A stretch of DNA of 57,117 bases from Caldilineaceae bacterium (GTDB lineage: Bacteria > Chloroflexota > Anaerolineae > Caldilineales > Caldilineaceae). The stretch spans positions 1-57,117 of the forward strand of contig JALSIX010000098.1 in the NCBI GenBank assembly GCA_026989655.1, written 5' to 3'. Under the pieces are notes generated by a model. It did not search any database and had not been told where the DNA came from. It worked only from the letters and a program-made list of their open reading frames with translations. A program made the position numbers and the translations under genes. Each line of letters begins with the position of its first letter. Position 1 is the stretch's first letter. Positions 1 to 11,598 of the stretch are shown piece after piece.

Positions 1-1
1 C

Positions 2-577
2 GGCTGTCGGGCCGTGTCCACGCCCGCCGAGAGGCCGGCGGACACCGGGCCCGGGGTAGCCGCTGCCACGCCCATCCCCTCCCCCACCGCCACCCCTACC
101 CCGTCGCCCACGCCCACCGCCACGCCTACGCCCACCGCCACGCCTACGGCCACACCCACCGCGGTCCCCACCCCTACCCCAGCAGCTGCCACCTTCCGCT
201 GGGCCTGGACCGAAGATGAGCTCACGGCCCTGGCCCAGGAGCAGGTGCGCCAGCAGCCGGACCTGCCCGTGGATCCAGCCACGGTCTACGTGGACCTGGT
301 GCCAGAGGCGATCCGGGTGGGCGGCACGGTACGTCTGGGTTTCTTCCGCACCCAGGTGGAGGCCGTGATCGTCCTGGACCTGGTGGACGGCAAGCCCGTG
401 CCCACGGTGGAGGCCATCCTGGCTGGGGGCAGCCCTGTACCCGGCTTCCTGCAGGACCAGCTCATGGAAATGGCCCAGCCCTACCTGGACGAGTGGGCCC
501 AGGCCGAGCTCAGCTACGTGGTGGAGTCCATCGAGATCACCGACGACACCCTCTTCCTGGAAGGGCGGTTCCGGTAA
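2..577 (+). CDS. Putative lipoprotein with Pro/Thr linker (5'-truncated)
   Basis: The frame is open to the left edge, so the true start lies outside the window. The first visible codons read Gly-Cys-Arg-Ala, and a Gly-Cys pair followed by a low-complexity linker fits a lipobox, so a lipid-anchored exported protein is inferred. About 45 residues of Pro/Thr/Ala-rich linker follow, then a compact domain of roughly 125 residues that begins near FRWAWTEDEL. This domain mixes amphipathic helices with beta strands, and the phrase RVGGTVRLGFF resembles lipid-binding LmeA/DUF2993-type folds, but that is only a suggestion. A GTG at 14 is the first internal start candidate. No function is assigned. Confidence 0.6.
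   Translation, partial: GCRAVSTPAERPADTGPGVAAATPIPSPTATPTPSPTPTATPTPTATPTATPTAVPTPTPAAATFRWAWTEDELTALAQEQVRQQPDLPVDPATVYVDLVPEAIRVGGTVRLGFFRTQVEAVIVLDLVDGKPVPTVEAILAGGSPVPGFLQDQLMEMAQPYLDEWAQAELSYVVESIEITDDTLFLEGRFR
113..148 (+). repeat. 18-bp tandem duplication in the Pro/Thr linker
   Basis: The 18-bp unit CCCACCGCCACGCCTACG occurs twice in perfect tandem (113-130 and 131-148), within a wider CCNAC(C/G) low-complexity tract at about 75-180. It encodes Pro-Thr-Ala-Thr-Pro-Thr repeats, and its length probably varies between strains. Confidence 0.8.
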
Positions 578-661
578 TTTCGGCCTGGAAGCCTTCGGGC
601 CCTTCCCGTCCGTTCCAGGGATGGGTGGCCCCGGGCCTCGGTCCGGGGATCGGGCTCTTCG

Positions 662-684
662 CGCCCGGACACGGGGCCCGGGCG
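662..684 (+). terminator. Weak hairpin after the first gene
   Basis: Arms CGCCCGG (662-668) and CCGGGCG (678-684) pair perfectly around a 9-nt loop, 85 bp after the stop of the upstream gene. There is no U-tract. It may terminate transcription, but such short GC hairpins arise easily at this base composition. Confidence 0.3.
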
Positions 685-751
685 GAAGGTCCCCCAGGCC
701 CTCTGTCAGCCGAGGGGGCGGAAGATTACCCCGGCCCACCGCGGTTCGGGG

Positions 752-757
752 TATAAT
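752..757 (+). promoter_or_regulatory. -10 element upstream of uvrA
   Basis: A perfect TATAAT stands alone in a very GC-rich region 118 bp before the uvrA start codon. No good -35 box is present at 16-18 bp spacing. No SOS (LexA) box was recognised nearby. Confidence 0.5.
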
Positions 758-874
758 GGTGTTCTGGCGGTCTCGGCTTCGGGCCGGCCTGTGTCGGCAT
801 GTTCCGGGACCGTCCGTGCGGCGTCCCCCTGTGTGGGACAGTGGATCGCTGTGGCGAGACGGACATGGACCACC

Positions 875-3829
<2,955 letters not shown>

Positions 3830-3877
3830 GGCAGGGTCGGGCTGCCGGGGCCTCCATGGGCTTCGGGGCAAGATGGC

Positions 3878-3923
3878 CGGACAGAAGAGGCGGGAGCCCA
3901 TGGGCTCCCGCCTCTTCTGTCCG
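3878..3923. terminator. Perfect 46-bp palindrome, bidirectional terminator
   Basis: A 22-bp arm (from 3878) pairs perfectly with 3902-3923 around only two unpaired bases, which themselves lie in a CCCATGGG palindrome. It sits between the converging 3' ends of uvrA (+) and the subtilisin gene (-), so it should end transcription in both directions. It lacks a clear U-tract. Confidence 0.7.
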
Positions 3924-3949
3924 TGGGGCGGTGTCAGCGCATCCTGGCC

Positions 3950-6900
3950 CTACTCGTTGAAGATCAACGGCAGGATGAGCCGATGCTCCGCACAGACGTC
4001 CACCGGGACCTCCTGGGTCGCGATGGTGCGGTTGCCGAAGGTGTCGGTCACCTCGGCCCGGACGGTGTAGGTGCCGCAGGTGGCGTACTGGTGCTGGGCC
4101 TGGGCGATGGGGCTGACCGTGTAGGGCGAACCGTCTCCCCAGTCCCAGCGGACCTGCCAGATCTTCGCGCCCACGTTGGAGCTCAGGTTGGCCCGGACCA
4201 CGACCATGCGGGTGGTGGTCACCTGTTGGGTGACGCTGATGGTCGCGGAGGGCTCGTCATCCAGGTAGTCCAGGAAGCGTTTCAGCAGCGCCTCCCGGGT
4301 GGTGGTGTTGTTGAAGTTGTTCACCCCTTCCAGGCCGAAGCTGGTGTAGACCGAGCGGCCCTTGTAGCTCACCCCCGGCCGTTCCAGGCTGGGCTGGTCC
4401 CGGTGGGCCATGGCCACCACGCCCTCGCTTACGTTGTTGTCCCCCGCGTAGCGGAGCAGGGCCTGGAACGCGGCCACGTCGCTCTCCGGGTAGCTGGGCC
4501 CCGGGTTGCCGTTGATGAACAGCGGGTTCGTGGCCATCTCGTCGATGTAGCGCTGGTTCCCCGCGCCGTCGCCCAGTACCGGGGTGCTGGGCACCTGGCC
4601 CCGGATCTCGCCCGCGGGGTTGTCCGAGCTGTGGATGTTCACGTACAGGGCGCCGGCCAGACGCTGGGCCTGCTGTTCCGGGGTCAGGGTCACGGACACG
4701 TCCCAGGAGGCGGAGTCCGCGATCACCAGGGGTTGGGTGAAGGGGAAGAGGCTGTGCAGGGCCGGCCCGTTCACACCGGCCGTGCCGCTGTGGATGTGGG
4801 CGTTGGTGATGGTGTAGGGCTTGGCCACCTGGATCTCGATGGAGACCTGGAGCTCGTCGGTGAAGTTGTCGAAGACGAAGGTGGCGGTGCCGGTGATCTG
4901 CCCCGCGTTGTTCACCGGCGGCACCTCGTTCGCGCCGGTGAGCTCCACCTTGCCCAGGGCCCGGTTGGGTCCGGTGAGATCCAGGAAGAGGTCCTGGAAG
5001 GCCGGGGGGGCGCCGGTGGTGGGCACGATGGGATCGGTGGGCAGCCGGTTGTTGGTCACGCTGTCCTGGAGCTGATCGTTGCCCAGGATGGCGTCGTCGA
5101 AGAAGTGGTCGTCCAGGACGCCGGAGGCATCCTGCCCCATGACGATGACGCGGCCGCCCGCGTTGGCGTACTCCACCAACCGGTCCAGGTCCTTGGCGCT
5201 CAGCGGGGTGGGCACGGTGAAGGAGCCGTCGGGTCGGAAGTGGTCCCCGGTGAAGAGGAGCACCGTCTTGTATTTCATCAGGTTGGGGAAGCTGGGCACG
5301 AAGGTGTCGCTGGACAGGACCAGGGCCGAGGCATCCCAGTAGTCGAAGGTGATGCCCGCGGTGTTGCTCAGGTTGGTCAGGGCGTCCAGGTAGTAGGCCG
5401 AGTAGTCTGGGTGGCCCAGCCAGGGGCTGAAGTCCACGTCGATGAGGAGGACGTCCTTGCCTCCCAGCGGCTCCTGCACCACCCGGGCGAAGAAAGGCAG
5501 GTGGGCGTCGTAGCGGGTGCCGTCCAGGAGGATGTAGCCCTGGTTGATGTCCAGGGAGCCCTGGGCTGGGTCGAAGGTCACCTGGATGGATTTGGTCTCA
5601 CCGGGCCCCAGGTTGAGGGTGGTGGGGGCCACGCTGAGGCCATCGATGGTGGTGGTCTGGGTGGGCAGGAAGCCCCCGCTGGTGTCCAGGGTGCTCACCT
5701 GGAAGGTCTGGGCCTGGGTGGTGATGTTGGTCACCTGGATGGTGACGCTCTGGGGGCCCTGGCCCGTGCCGGAGATGACCAGGCCGAAGTCCGCCTTGGG
5801 CGGATCCAGGAGGACGCCCGGGTCCATGGCTGCGCCCAGGTCGATGCGGCCGGCGCCCATGTCGATGGGCTGGGCCGGGGTGCCGTCGAAGTTGTACACG
5901 TCCGTGAACTTGGCCGTGGACATGAGCGCGGACTTGATCTGGGCCGGCGTCCAGGTGGGGTAGGCCTGTTTCAGCACCGCGGCCGCGCCGGCCACGTGGG
6001 GCGCGGCCATGGAGGTGCCGCTGGCCTGGCCGAAGCCCAGGTGGCGGGCCTCGCCGCTGGCCCCGGGGGTGTAGCCCTGGGACATGATGTTGACGCCCGG
6101 CGCGGCCACGTCCGGCTTCAGGGTGTTGCGGGTGCTGGGGCCTCGGCTGCTGAACGCGGCGATCCGATCGGGGATGTTGCCCACCTGTCGGGCCACCATG
6201 TCCAGGGTGAACTGGGCGTCGTTGGGCTTTGTCTGCTGCCAGCCCACCATCGCGGTGCCCGCGGTGTTGCCGATGAAGATGGAGGAGATGGTGATGTCGC
6301 TGGCCGAGCAGTTGGGCGCGTAGTCACAGCCGAAGAGCATGCCGATGAGGGTGTCGCCGCCCTGAGGGGTGTTGTAGACGATCACGAACTCCGCGCCGGC
6401 CTGCTGGGCGTAGTAGACCTTGTTGGCGAAGAAACAGTCGCCCCGGCTGATCAGGGCCGCCTTGCCCTTGAAGGTGTCCGCGGGCCAGGCGGTGCAGCCG
6501 GTGGCGTTGTTCGGGTCCACGTTGGCCGCGGCCAGGTAGGTGTAGGTGAGGACCTGGCCGAAGGGCGGGGGCGGCCCGAAGAGGGCCAGGGCGAAGGGGA
6601 TGGGGCCCTGGAGGGTGGTGGTCACCGGCTGGGGCCCGGTGACCCGCAGCTCGCCGGTGGCGTAGGTGCCGCTGGTGGTGCTGGCCGCGACGTTGATGTA
6701 CTCGTCCGACGGATGGTCTCCGGTGCCTGGGTTGGGCCCCGCGTTGCCCGCGGACATGGAGACAAAGACCCCTGCGGCCACCGCGTTCCGCAGGGCCTGG
6801 TCCAGGGGGTCGAACTCCCCGCCCAGGCTGCCCGGGCCGCCGCCCCAGGAGTTGTTCAGCACGTCCATGCCGTCCTTGACGATGTCCTCCAGGGCCGCGA

Positions 6901-7867
6901 GGCCCTCGGCCGTGTGGAAGGAGCCGTCGCCCCGGACGCTGGCGTAGAAGACCCGATAGGAGCCCACCCACGCGCCGGGGGCCACGCCGCTGAAGCGGGG
7001 CAGCTTGGCGCCCGCGTAGACGCCGTCTGTGATGATGTTGCCGGCCGCGATGCCCGCGGTGTGGACGCCGTGGGGGGTGCCGTTCACGCCCGGCCAGGGG
7101 TTCTCATCCCCGGGGGCCGGCGGATCCCAGGGCCGGAAGTAGACCCGGCTCACGATGATCTTGCCGTTGTTGTTGGCGGTCAGGCCCAGGCCGCCCGCAG
7201 GGTAACCGGATGGATAGCTCCAGCCGTCCCCCCGGAACATGGGCGCGGCGTTGTGGATGCCCCCGTCCAAGGAGGCAACCTTGACGCCCTTGCCGGCCAT
7301 GGCCTGGCCTCCGACCAGGTTCCAGGCCACGTCCGCGTTGATCTGCAGGGTGCTGGTGTAGAGCTGGGGATAGTACTTCCGATCCCGGTAGACGGCCTGG
7401 ACGCCGGGGAGGCCCTGGAGGACCTTCTCCTCGTAGCGGCCGGCCTCGAAGCCGGCATCCACCACCACCGCGTTCATCACGATCTGGAAGCGCTCCTCCA
7501 CCTCCAGGCCCTGTTCGTTGATGTAGGTGGCCACCTTCGCGTGGGGAAGGGCCTGCTGCATGGCGGCCACGAAGGCCGCCTGCTCCGCCTGGAGCTGGGC
7601 GATGTAGCTCTGGGACGCCGGCGCGTTCACGTCCAGCTTGCCCGCGGCCGATCGGGCCCCGGGGAGCTCCCGGTACTTGACGGCCAGGGGCGGCGATTCC
7701 AGCACGACGATGAAGCGATGGGAGTAGGGGGAGGAGCCATCTGGCGTGGCACCGTTGCCGTCGGTCAGCTCAGCAGAGGCCACCATGCTGAAGGCCACCA
7801 TGCTGAGGGCCGCCAGAAGGACCACGATGCCCACCAGCGCGGTCACGCGTGTGAGCTTGCTACGCAC
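3950..7867 (-). CDS. Secreted subtilisin-like serine protease (S8) with PA, CHRD and PKD-like domains
   Basis: A 1305-aa exported endopeptidase. The GTG start at 7867 is chosen because AAGGAGG lies 7 nt upstream and a signal peptide (LVGIVVLLAALSMVAFS) follows. Catalytic residues are Asp201 (VASLDGG), His266 (HGVHTAG) and Ser619 (SGTSMAAPH), with the oxyanion Asn in VLNNSWGG. A PA insert lies around residues 450-555 (ALISRGDCFFANKV), as in large extracellular S8 proteases. After the protease come beta-sandwich segments, a Rossmann-like stretch around 800-920, a CHRD domain near 970-1100 (NAHIHSGTAGVNG...NPAGEIRGQVP) and a C-terminal PKD-like domain (WDWGDGSP...TVRAEVTDTFGN). Its likely role is degradation of external protein. 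It has a strong promoter and a leader of about 330 nt. It could be cell-bound rather than released. Confidence 0.93.
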   Translation of the reverse strand: MRSKLTRVTALVGIVVLLAALSMVAFSMVASAELTDGNGATPDGSSPYSHRFIVVLESPPLAVKYRELPGARSAAGKLDVNAPASQSYIAQLQAEQAAFVAAMQQALPHAKVATYINEQGLEVEERFQIVMNAVVVDAGFEAGRYEEKVLQGLPGVQAVYRDRKYYPQLYTSTLQINADVAWNLVGGQAMAGKGVKVASLDGGIHNAAPMFRGDGWSYPSGYPAGGLGLTANNNGKIIVSRVYFRPWDPPAPGDENPWPGVNGTPHGVHTAGIAAGNIITDGVYAGAKLPRFSGVAPGAWVGSYRVFYASVRGDGSFHTAEGLAALEDIVKDGMDVLNNSWGGGPGSLGGEFDPLDQALRNAVAAGVFVSMSAGNAGPNPGTGDHPSDEYINVAASTTSGTYATGELRVTGPQPVTTTLQGPIPFALALFGPPPPFGQVLTYTYLAAANVDPNNATGCTAWPADTFKGKAALISRGDCFFANKVYYAQQAGAEFVIVYNTPQGGDTLIGMLFGCDYAPNCSASDITISSIFIGNTAGTAMVGWQQTKPNDAQFTLDMVARQVGNIPDRIAAFSSRGPSTRNTLKPDVAAPGVNIMSQGYTPGASGEARHLGFGQASGTSMAAPHVAGAAAVLKQAYPTWTPAQIKSALMSTAKFTDVYNFDGTPAQPIDMGAGRIDLGAAMDPGVLLDPPKADFGLVISGTGQGPQSVTIQVTNITTQAQTFQVSTLDTSGGFLPTQTTTIDGLSVAPTTLNLGPGETKSIQVTFDPAQGSLDINQGYILLDGTRYDAHLPFFARVVQEPLGGKDVLLIDVDFSPWLGHPDYSAYYLDALTNLSNTAGITFDYWDASALVLSSDTFVPSFPNLMKYKTVLLFTGDHFRPDGSFTVPTPLSAKDLDRLVEYANAGGRVIVMGQDASGVLDDHFFDDAILGNDQLQDSVTNNRLPTDPIVPTTGAPPAFQDLFLDLTGPNRALGKVELTGANEVPPVNNAGQITGTATFVFDNFTDELQVSIEIQVAKPYTITNAHIHSGTAGVNGPALHSLFPFTQPLVIADSASWDVSVTLTPEQQAQRLAGALYVNIHSSDNPAGEIRGQVPSTPVLGDGAGNQRYIDEMATNPLFINGNPGPSYPESDVAAFQALLRYAGDNNVSEGVVAMAHRDQPSLERPGVSYKGRSVYTSFGLEGVNNFNNTTTREALLKRFLDYLDDEPSATISVTQQVTTTRMVVVRANLSSNVGAKIWQVRWDWGDGSPYTVSPIAQAQHQYATCGTYTVRAEVTDTFGNRTIATQEVPVDVCAEHRLILPLIFNE

Positions 7868-8204
7868 GATTGTCCCTCCTTCGCGTATCGGTGTGGGAAA
7901 GGCTCTGTGGGTTCGGCAGGGTCGGGTGAAGTGGGCGTGGGACGTTGTGGAAGCCGGGCCGTTACACCTCCTTTTTTTCTGGGGCGGTTTCTGGATCCCA
8001 GGGACGGACATCCAGATCTTTCCGGGACCGAGTGCAGCCGAGCCGATGCCTGGCGTGAAACCGACCGGGAAAGTGAAGGGCTACAGAGCAGAAGGGCATC
8101 TACGGCGAATTCCGACGATACCTTACACCGGCGAAGGCGGGGGATCGCGGCACGATTCGACGAAGGTGTAAGGGGCAGGTTGAGAAAGCTCGCCGTACGT
8201 AGGC

Positions 8205-8234
8205 AGTATAGCGTAACTGATAGCGCGTTGTCAA
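8205..8234 (-). promoter_or_regulatory. Consensus sigma-70 promoter of the S8 protease
   Basis: Read on the minus strand, a perfect -35 TTGACA (8234-8229) is followed after 18 bp by TATACT (8210-8205). An AT-rich stretch lies just upstream of the -35. The predicted transcript starts near 8198, giving an untranslated leader of about 330 nt before the GTG at 7867. Confidence 0.75.
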
Positions 8235-8240
8235 TTTAAA

Positions 8241-8311
8241 TGGACACAGGTTAGACGGACACAGGTAGATGGACACAGGTCAAATGGACACAGGTCAATG
8301 TGGACACAGGG
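8241..8311 (-). repeat. Direct-repeat array upstream of the protease promoter
   Basis: The core GGACACAGG(T) on the plus strand (ACCTGTGTCC on minus) occurs at 8241, 8256, 8270, 8285 and 8301, with a period of 14-16 bp. A diverged sixth copy (TGGACACAG) is at 8339. The array begins seven bases beyond the -35 box of the protease promoter, on its upstream side. This placement fits tandem activator-binding sites, although the period is 1.4-1.5 helical turns rather than an integral number. Confidence 0.75.
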
Positions 8312-8454
8312 GGCCAGGACCCAGGGAAAACGGGCAAGTGGACACAGCGGACGGTCCCCAGCAAAGGGCCACGGTGGGTGGAGGTGGGAGCTCGCTCCGC
8401 GCATGGCCCGAGCCCGATCGCGGTCGAGCACCATCCCCCAGCACATGGGCCGAC

Positions 8455-8483
8455 TTCCGGGCGTGGGCCACATGCGCTATACT
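8455..8483 (+). promoter_or_regulatory. Possible promoter of the thiolase-like gene
   Basis: TATACT (8478-8483) has TTCCGG 17 bp upstream (8455-8460). The -10 is good and the -35 is weak. It lies 92 bp before the ATG at 8575. Confidence 0.4.
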
Positions 8484-8574
8484 TCTGGGCAACGTGGTCG
8501 GAGGATCGCTTCGGTGGCGATGGCTCCGCATCCCAGAACCGTTCTCCACCATTCCCTGTCCATCGACGGAATCC

Positions 8575-9750
8575 ATGGGTAACCCCAGACTGCGCGAGGT
8601 AGCGGTCGTCGGCATCGGTCAGCTTCCGGTCCGTCAGCACCACGCCGCGGAGCTGCGGGACCTGGCTGCGGAGGCCATCGGCCTGGCCCTGGCCGACGCC
8701 CAGGCCCTGCCTGAACAGGTCCAGGCCCTCTACGCCAGTGCCATGCTCAGCGACGAGCTGCAGAACCAGAAACACGTGGCCGCCCTCATCGCGGACACCG
8801 CGGGGCTGGCCGGGGTGGAGGCCCTGGAGGTCCGGGCCGCCACCGCGTCCGGCGCCGCGGCCCTCCGCATGGCCCACCTGGCCGTGGCCAGCGGCGAGGT
8901 GGACCTGGCCGTGGCCGTGGGCGTGGAGAAGATGAGCGAGGGGGTGGTCACCCCGGTGTTGGCCAAGGCCCTGGACGCCCAACGGGAGGTGCCGGACGGC
9001 ACCACCCTGATCAGCGTCAACGCCGGGCTCATGCAGCTCTATCTGGACCGGTACGGCGCGCCCCGAGAGGCTCTGGCCCTCTTCTCGGTGAACGCCCATG
9101 CCAATGCCCGCCACAACCCGTACGCCCTCTTCCGGGAACGTCCCATCACCGTGGAGGATGTGCTCCGTTCCCGGGTCATCAACCCCCCCATCCGGCTGCT
9201 GGACTGTTCGCCCATCTGCGATGGGGCCGCGGCCCTGGTCCTGGCACCGGCCGAGGCCGCGGGGCGCTACACCCGACATCCCGTGTGGATCCGGGCCTCC
9301 ACGGTGGCCACGGATCGTTTCCGGGTGGCCGATCGGGCCGATCCCCTGGCCCTGGAGGCCGCCCGTTGCTCCGCGCAGAAGGCCTACGCCCAGGCGGGCC
9401 TGGGCCCCGAGGACGTGGATTTCTTCGAGGCCCACGATGCGTTCAGCATCATGGCCTGTCTGCTGTTGGAGGCCTGCGGCTTCGCGGAGCCCGGGCGCGG
9501 ATGGGAGCTGGCCCTTCAGGGCGCGATCCGGCCTTCCGGGCGCATTCCCATCGCGACCCGGGGGGGGCTGAAGGCCCGGGGCCACCCCATCGGCGCCACC
9601 GCGCTCTACCAGGCCGGGGAGATCGTCCAGCAGCTCACCGGCCGGGCGGGCGGCAACCAGCTCCCCAACCCCCGCGTGGGCATGATGCAGAGCGTGGGGG
9701 GCGCCGCGGCCACGGTGCTCACCCACATCTTCGTTCGAGAGGGGGGGTAG
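8575..9750 (+). CDS. Thiolase-superfamily protein (SCP2/acetyl-CoA acetyltransferase-like) lacking the nucleophilic Cys
   Basis: The 391-aa protein has the two-lobed thiolase fold of the SCP2-type/archaeal acetyl-CoA acetyltransferase family. Visible landmarks are VAVVGIGQLPV at the N-terminus, the helix motif ATASGAAAL (residues 89-97), HDAFS, GLKARGHPIGATA, and QSVGGAAATVLTHI at the end. In active relatives the motif reads CASG, with Cys as acyl nucleophile; here that position is Thr90. The His residues of HDAFS and GHPIG are kept. No DUF35/OB-fold partner gene, the usual neighbour of archaeal-type thiolases, is adjacent. ATG 8575 is chosen by homology of the N-terminus; no good RBS is seen. 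A CoA-binding or non-catalytic role is possible. Confidence 0.8.
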   Translation: MGNPRLREVAVVGIGQLPVRQHHAAELRDLAAEAIGLALADAQALPEQVQALYASAMLSDELQNQKHVAALIADTAGLAGVEALEVRAATASGAAALRMAHLAVASGEVDLAVAVGVEKMSEGVVTPVLAKALDAQREVPDGTTLISVNAGLMQLYLDRYGAPREALALFSVNAHANARHNPYALFRERPITVEDVLRSRVINPPIRLLDCSPICDGAAALVLAPAEAAGRYTRHPVWIRASTVATDRFRVADRADPLALEAARCSAQKAYAQAGLGPEDVDFFEAHDAFSIMACLLLEACGFAEPGRGWELALQGAIRPSGRIPIATRGGLKARGHPIGATALYQAGEIVQQLTGRAGGNQLPNPRVGMMQSVGGAAATVLTHIFVREGG

Positions 9751-9786
9751 CCCGCTCGGGAGGGATGGGCGCCCGTTCGGGTGGGC

Positions 9787-11598
9787 TCAGTGCCGGGCCC
9801 GCTCCAGGCTGGGCAGCAGGTGTTCCCGGACCACCACCTCCCAGCTCATACGGCGGGCCATGGCCTCCCCGGTCTCCAGCCGCTCCTGCAGGGTCTGGGT
9901 GTCCGTGGGCAGGCGCTGGAAGAGCTGCTGGGCTGCCTGGCCGCTGTTCCGGTGCTCGATCCAGTCCCGCACACCCTGGTCGATGGCCAGGGCATCCCAG
10001 GGAGAGTGCAGGGGGTAGGTCGCGGGGACCGTCACGTAGTCGGCCACCACTCGGTTCGGTGGGTTCTGGAACCGTCCGTGCCAGGCTGGGTCCTGGCGCA
10101 GGGCCTGGATGGCCTCCTCCATGAAGCCCACGCACCCGCACACGTTGGACACGCAGGAGATGGCTCCGAAGTTCAGGGGCTCCACCTGGGCGATGCCGAA
10201 GGGCTCGTAGATGCTCTGGCCGAACTCCACGTCGCTCCCCCGGCGCAGGTCCAGGAAGGTCATCTCCGGGGGCATCCGCCGGCCGCACCGTTCGGGCTCC
10301 CACCCGAACTGGTTGACGAAGACGATCCGGCTGTTGCGGGCCCTGCGGTTGAAGGGCTCCACCCCGTTGAAGAAGAAATCCACCTCGGGCCCTTGCAGGT
10401 CGCCGTTGTCGGCCCGGTGCCCCACGGGCCAGCCGTACTGGGCCTCCCAGGCATGGACCCATTCGGGCCGGCGTCCCCCGGGCACCGCGGTGCTGAGCAC
10501 GAAGAGCACCGCGGTGCGGCCCACGTGGGCCAGCATGCCGTCCAGGTGTTCCATCACCCGGATGTCCCGCCACAGCCCCTTGGAGAGGACCATGCGGGCC
10601 ACGTGGGTGAAGATGTGGTCCGGGCGATAGCCCACCAGATTCCGGGCATATTGCTGGAGCAGTCGCCGGGAGTGGAGCTTCTCCTCCAGGGAGATCTCCT
10701 GGACGGGCAGGCCGTTGTAGACTCGGTCGATGCGCCGGTGTCGGAAGTCGGGGCCCAGGAAGCGTAGCTCCTCCACCACCAGGTCCCCCACCGCGAGGAT
10801 GTGGTCGCAGCGGACCGCCTGCTGCACGATGGCGTGTTTGAAGAACGCGCTCTGGTCGCCGAAGAGGTCCTCCAGGGAGAGGTGCCACTCCCGGGCCTTG
10901 GAGAGCGCGTTGTAGAAGCGGGTATCGTGGCCGGGATGGCCCTCCACCAGGAGACGGGCGGTGGCCACCTCGTGGGCGTAGAAGACGGTGCGCCACCGGC
11001 CGGGTTCGTTGAGCTGGGCCGCGAAGACCACCGGCATGCCCAGCCACTCGTGGGCGATGACCAGGCGATCCTCGGGCTCCAGGCCCTGGTCCACCTCCAG
11101 GGCCTTCAACACCGCGAAGAGGGGCTGGGCGATGGCGAAATAGAGGTTGTACTCGTGGAAGCCGCTGTAGCGCTCGCTGTCGATGCCGTAGTGTTCCCAC
11201 ACGTGGTAGTGGAACCGGTGGATGGGCTCCGGGTTCGGCTGGGTGGCATCCACCAGCACCACCTCGTGTGCGTGCTCTCCGAAGCGACGGACGCCGTAGA
11301 GGACACCCACCTGGAAGGTCCGCTCCACCTCCTGCAGCCGGGCCCGTAGGCTCTCCTCCACTCCGTCGAAGATCCCGTGCAGGCTGCTGTAGTGGATGGT
11401 GAGGCCGTTGCTGGGGTGGACCATCCGCTCCATCTGCAGGGGATCTTGGCCGAACATGGGCCCCACCAGGATGCTGCGCTGCACCTGTTCGTTGTAGGCC
11501 CGGGAGCCCAACAGGCCGGCCAACACCGCGCCGATGCCGCCGATCTTGTGGCCGGCCTCGTGGGTGGCGTGGATCACCAGGGGAATGGTCCGGGGCAA
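9787..11598 (-). CDS. Glycosyltransferase of the glycogen/starch synthase-like GT-B type
   Basis: A 603-aa cytosolic GT-B enzyme. The N-terminal GHKIGGIGAVLAGL (Lys18) matches the K-x-G-G nucleotide-sugar loop of GT5/GT3-type synthases. The C-terminal YEPFGIAQVEPL carries the E-x7-E-like motif that binds the donor. No signal peptide or membrane segment is present. The start is TTG at 11598, supported by AGGAGGTGG just upstream. It lies 115 bp downstream of the spermidine synthase fusion in the same direction, so co-transcription is possible. The sugar donor and acceptor cannot be read from the sequence. Glycogen synthase-like activity is the closest guess and would fit the debranching-like hydrolase at the right end of the window. 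Confidence 0.8.
   Translation of the reverse strand: MPRTIPLVIHATHEAGHKIGGIGAVLAGLLGSRAYNEQVQRSILVGPMFGQDPLQMERMVHPSNGLTIHYSSLHGIFDGVEESLRARLQEVERTFQVGVLYGVRRFGEHAHEVVLVDATQPNPEPIHRFHYHVWEHYGIDSERYSGFHEYNLYFAIAQPLFAVLKALEVDQGLEPEDRLVIAHEWLGMPVVFAAQLNEPGRWRTVFYAHEVATARLLVEGHPGHDTRFYNALSKAREWHLSLEDLFGDQSAFFKHAIVQQAVRCDHILAVGDLVVEELRFLGPDFRHRRIDRVYNGLPVQEISLEEKLHSRRLLQQYARNLVGYRPDHIFTHVARMVLSKGLWRDIRVMEHLDGMLAHVGRTAVLFVLSTAVPGGRRPEWVHAWEAQYGWPVGHRADNGDLQGPEVDFFFNGVEPFNRRARNSRIVFVNQFGWEPERCGRRMPPEMTFLDLRRGSDVEFGQSIYEPFGIAQVEPLNFGAISCVSNVCGCVGFMEEAIQALRQDPAWHGRFQNPPNRVVADYVTVPATYPLHSPWDALAIDQGVRDWIEHRNSGQAAQQLFQRLPTDTQTLQERLETGEAMARRMSWEVVVREHLLPSLERARH

Larger units (their letters stand above)
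7868..8574. other. Intergenic region between divergent protease and thiolase-like genes
   Basis: This region of about 700 bp holds the roughly 330-nt leader of the minus-strand protease, its promoter (8205-8234), a direct-repeat array (8241-8311) and a probable plus-strand promoter (8455-8483). Open frames here have no RBS and no recognisable product. Base composition dips to AT-rich around 8200-8250, in contrast to the genes on either side. Confidence 0.7.

Noticed and set aside
3923-8239. A plus-strand open frame of 1438 codons opposite the S8 protease
   Set aside because: Composition is Gly/Val/His/Gln-rich as expected from the antisense of a GC-rich gene. There is no RBS and no domain, and the minus-strand frame has a clear catalytic triad and signal peptide.
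8241-8347. CRISPR-like array
   Set aside because: The unit is only about 15 bp with no unique spacers of 30 bp or so, and no cas genes are present. The position upstream of a promoter fits regulatory sites better.
9751-9783. Terminator between the thiolase-like and glycosyltransferase genes
   Set aside because: CCCG(C/T)TCGGG occurs twice and can pair imperfectly, but it matches only 8 of 10 positions and has no U-tract, too weak to call.
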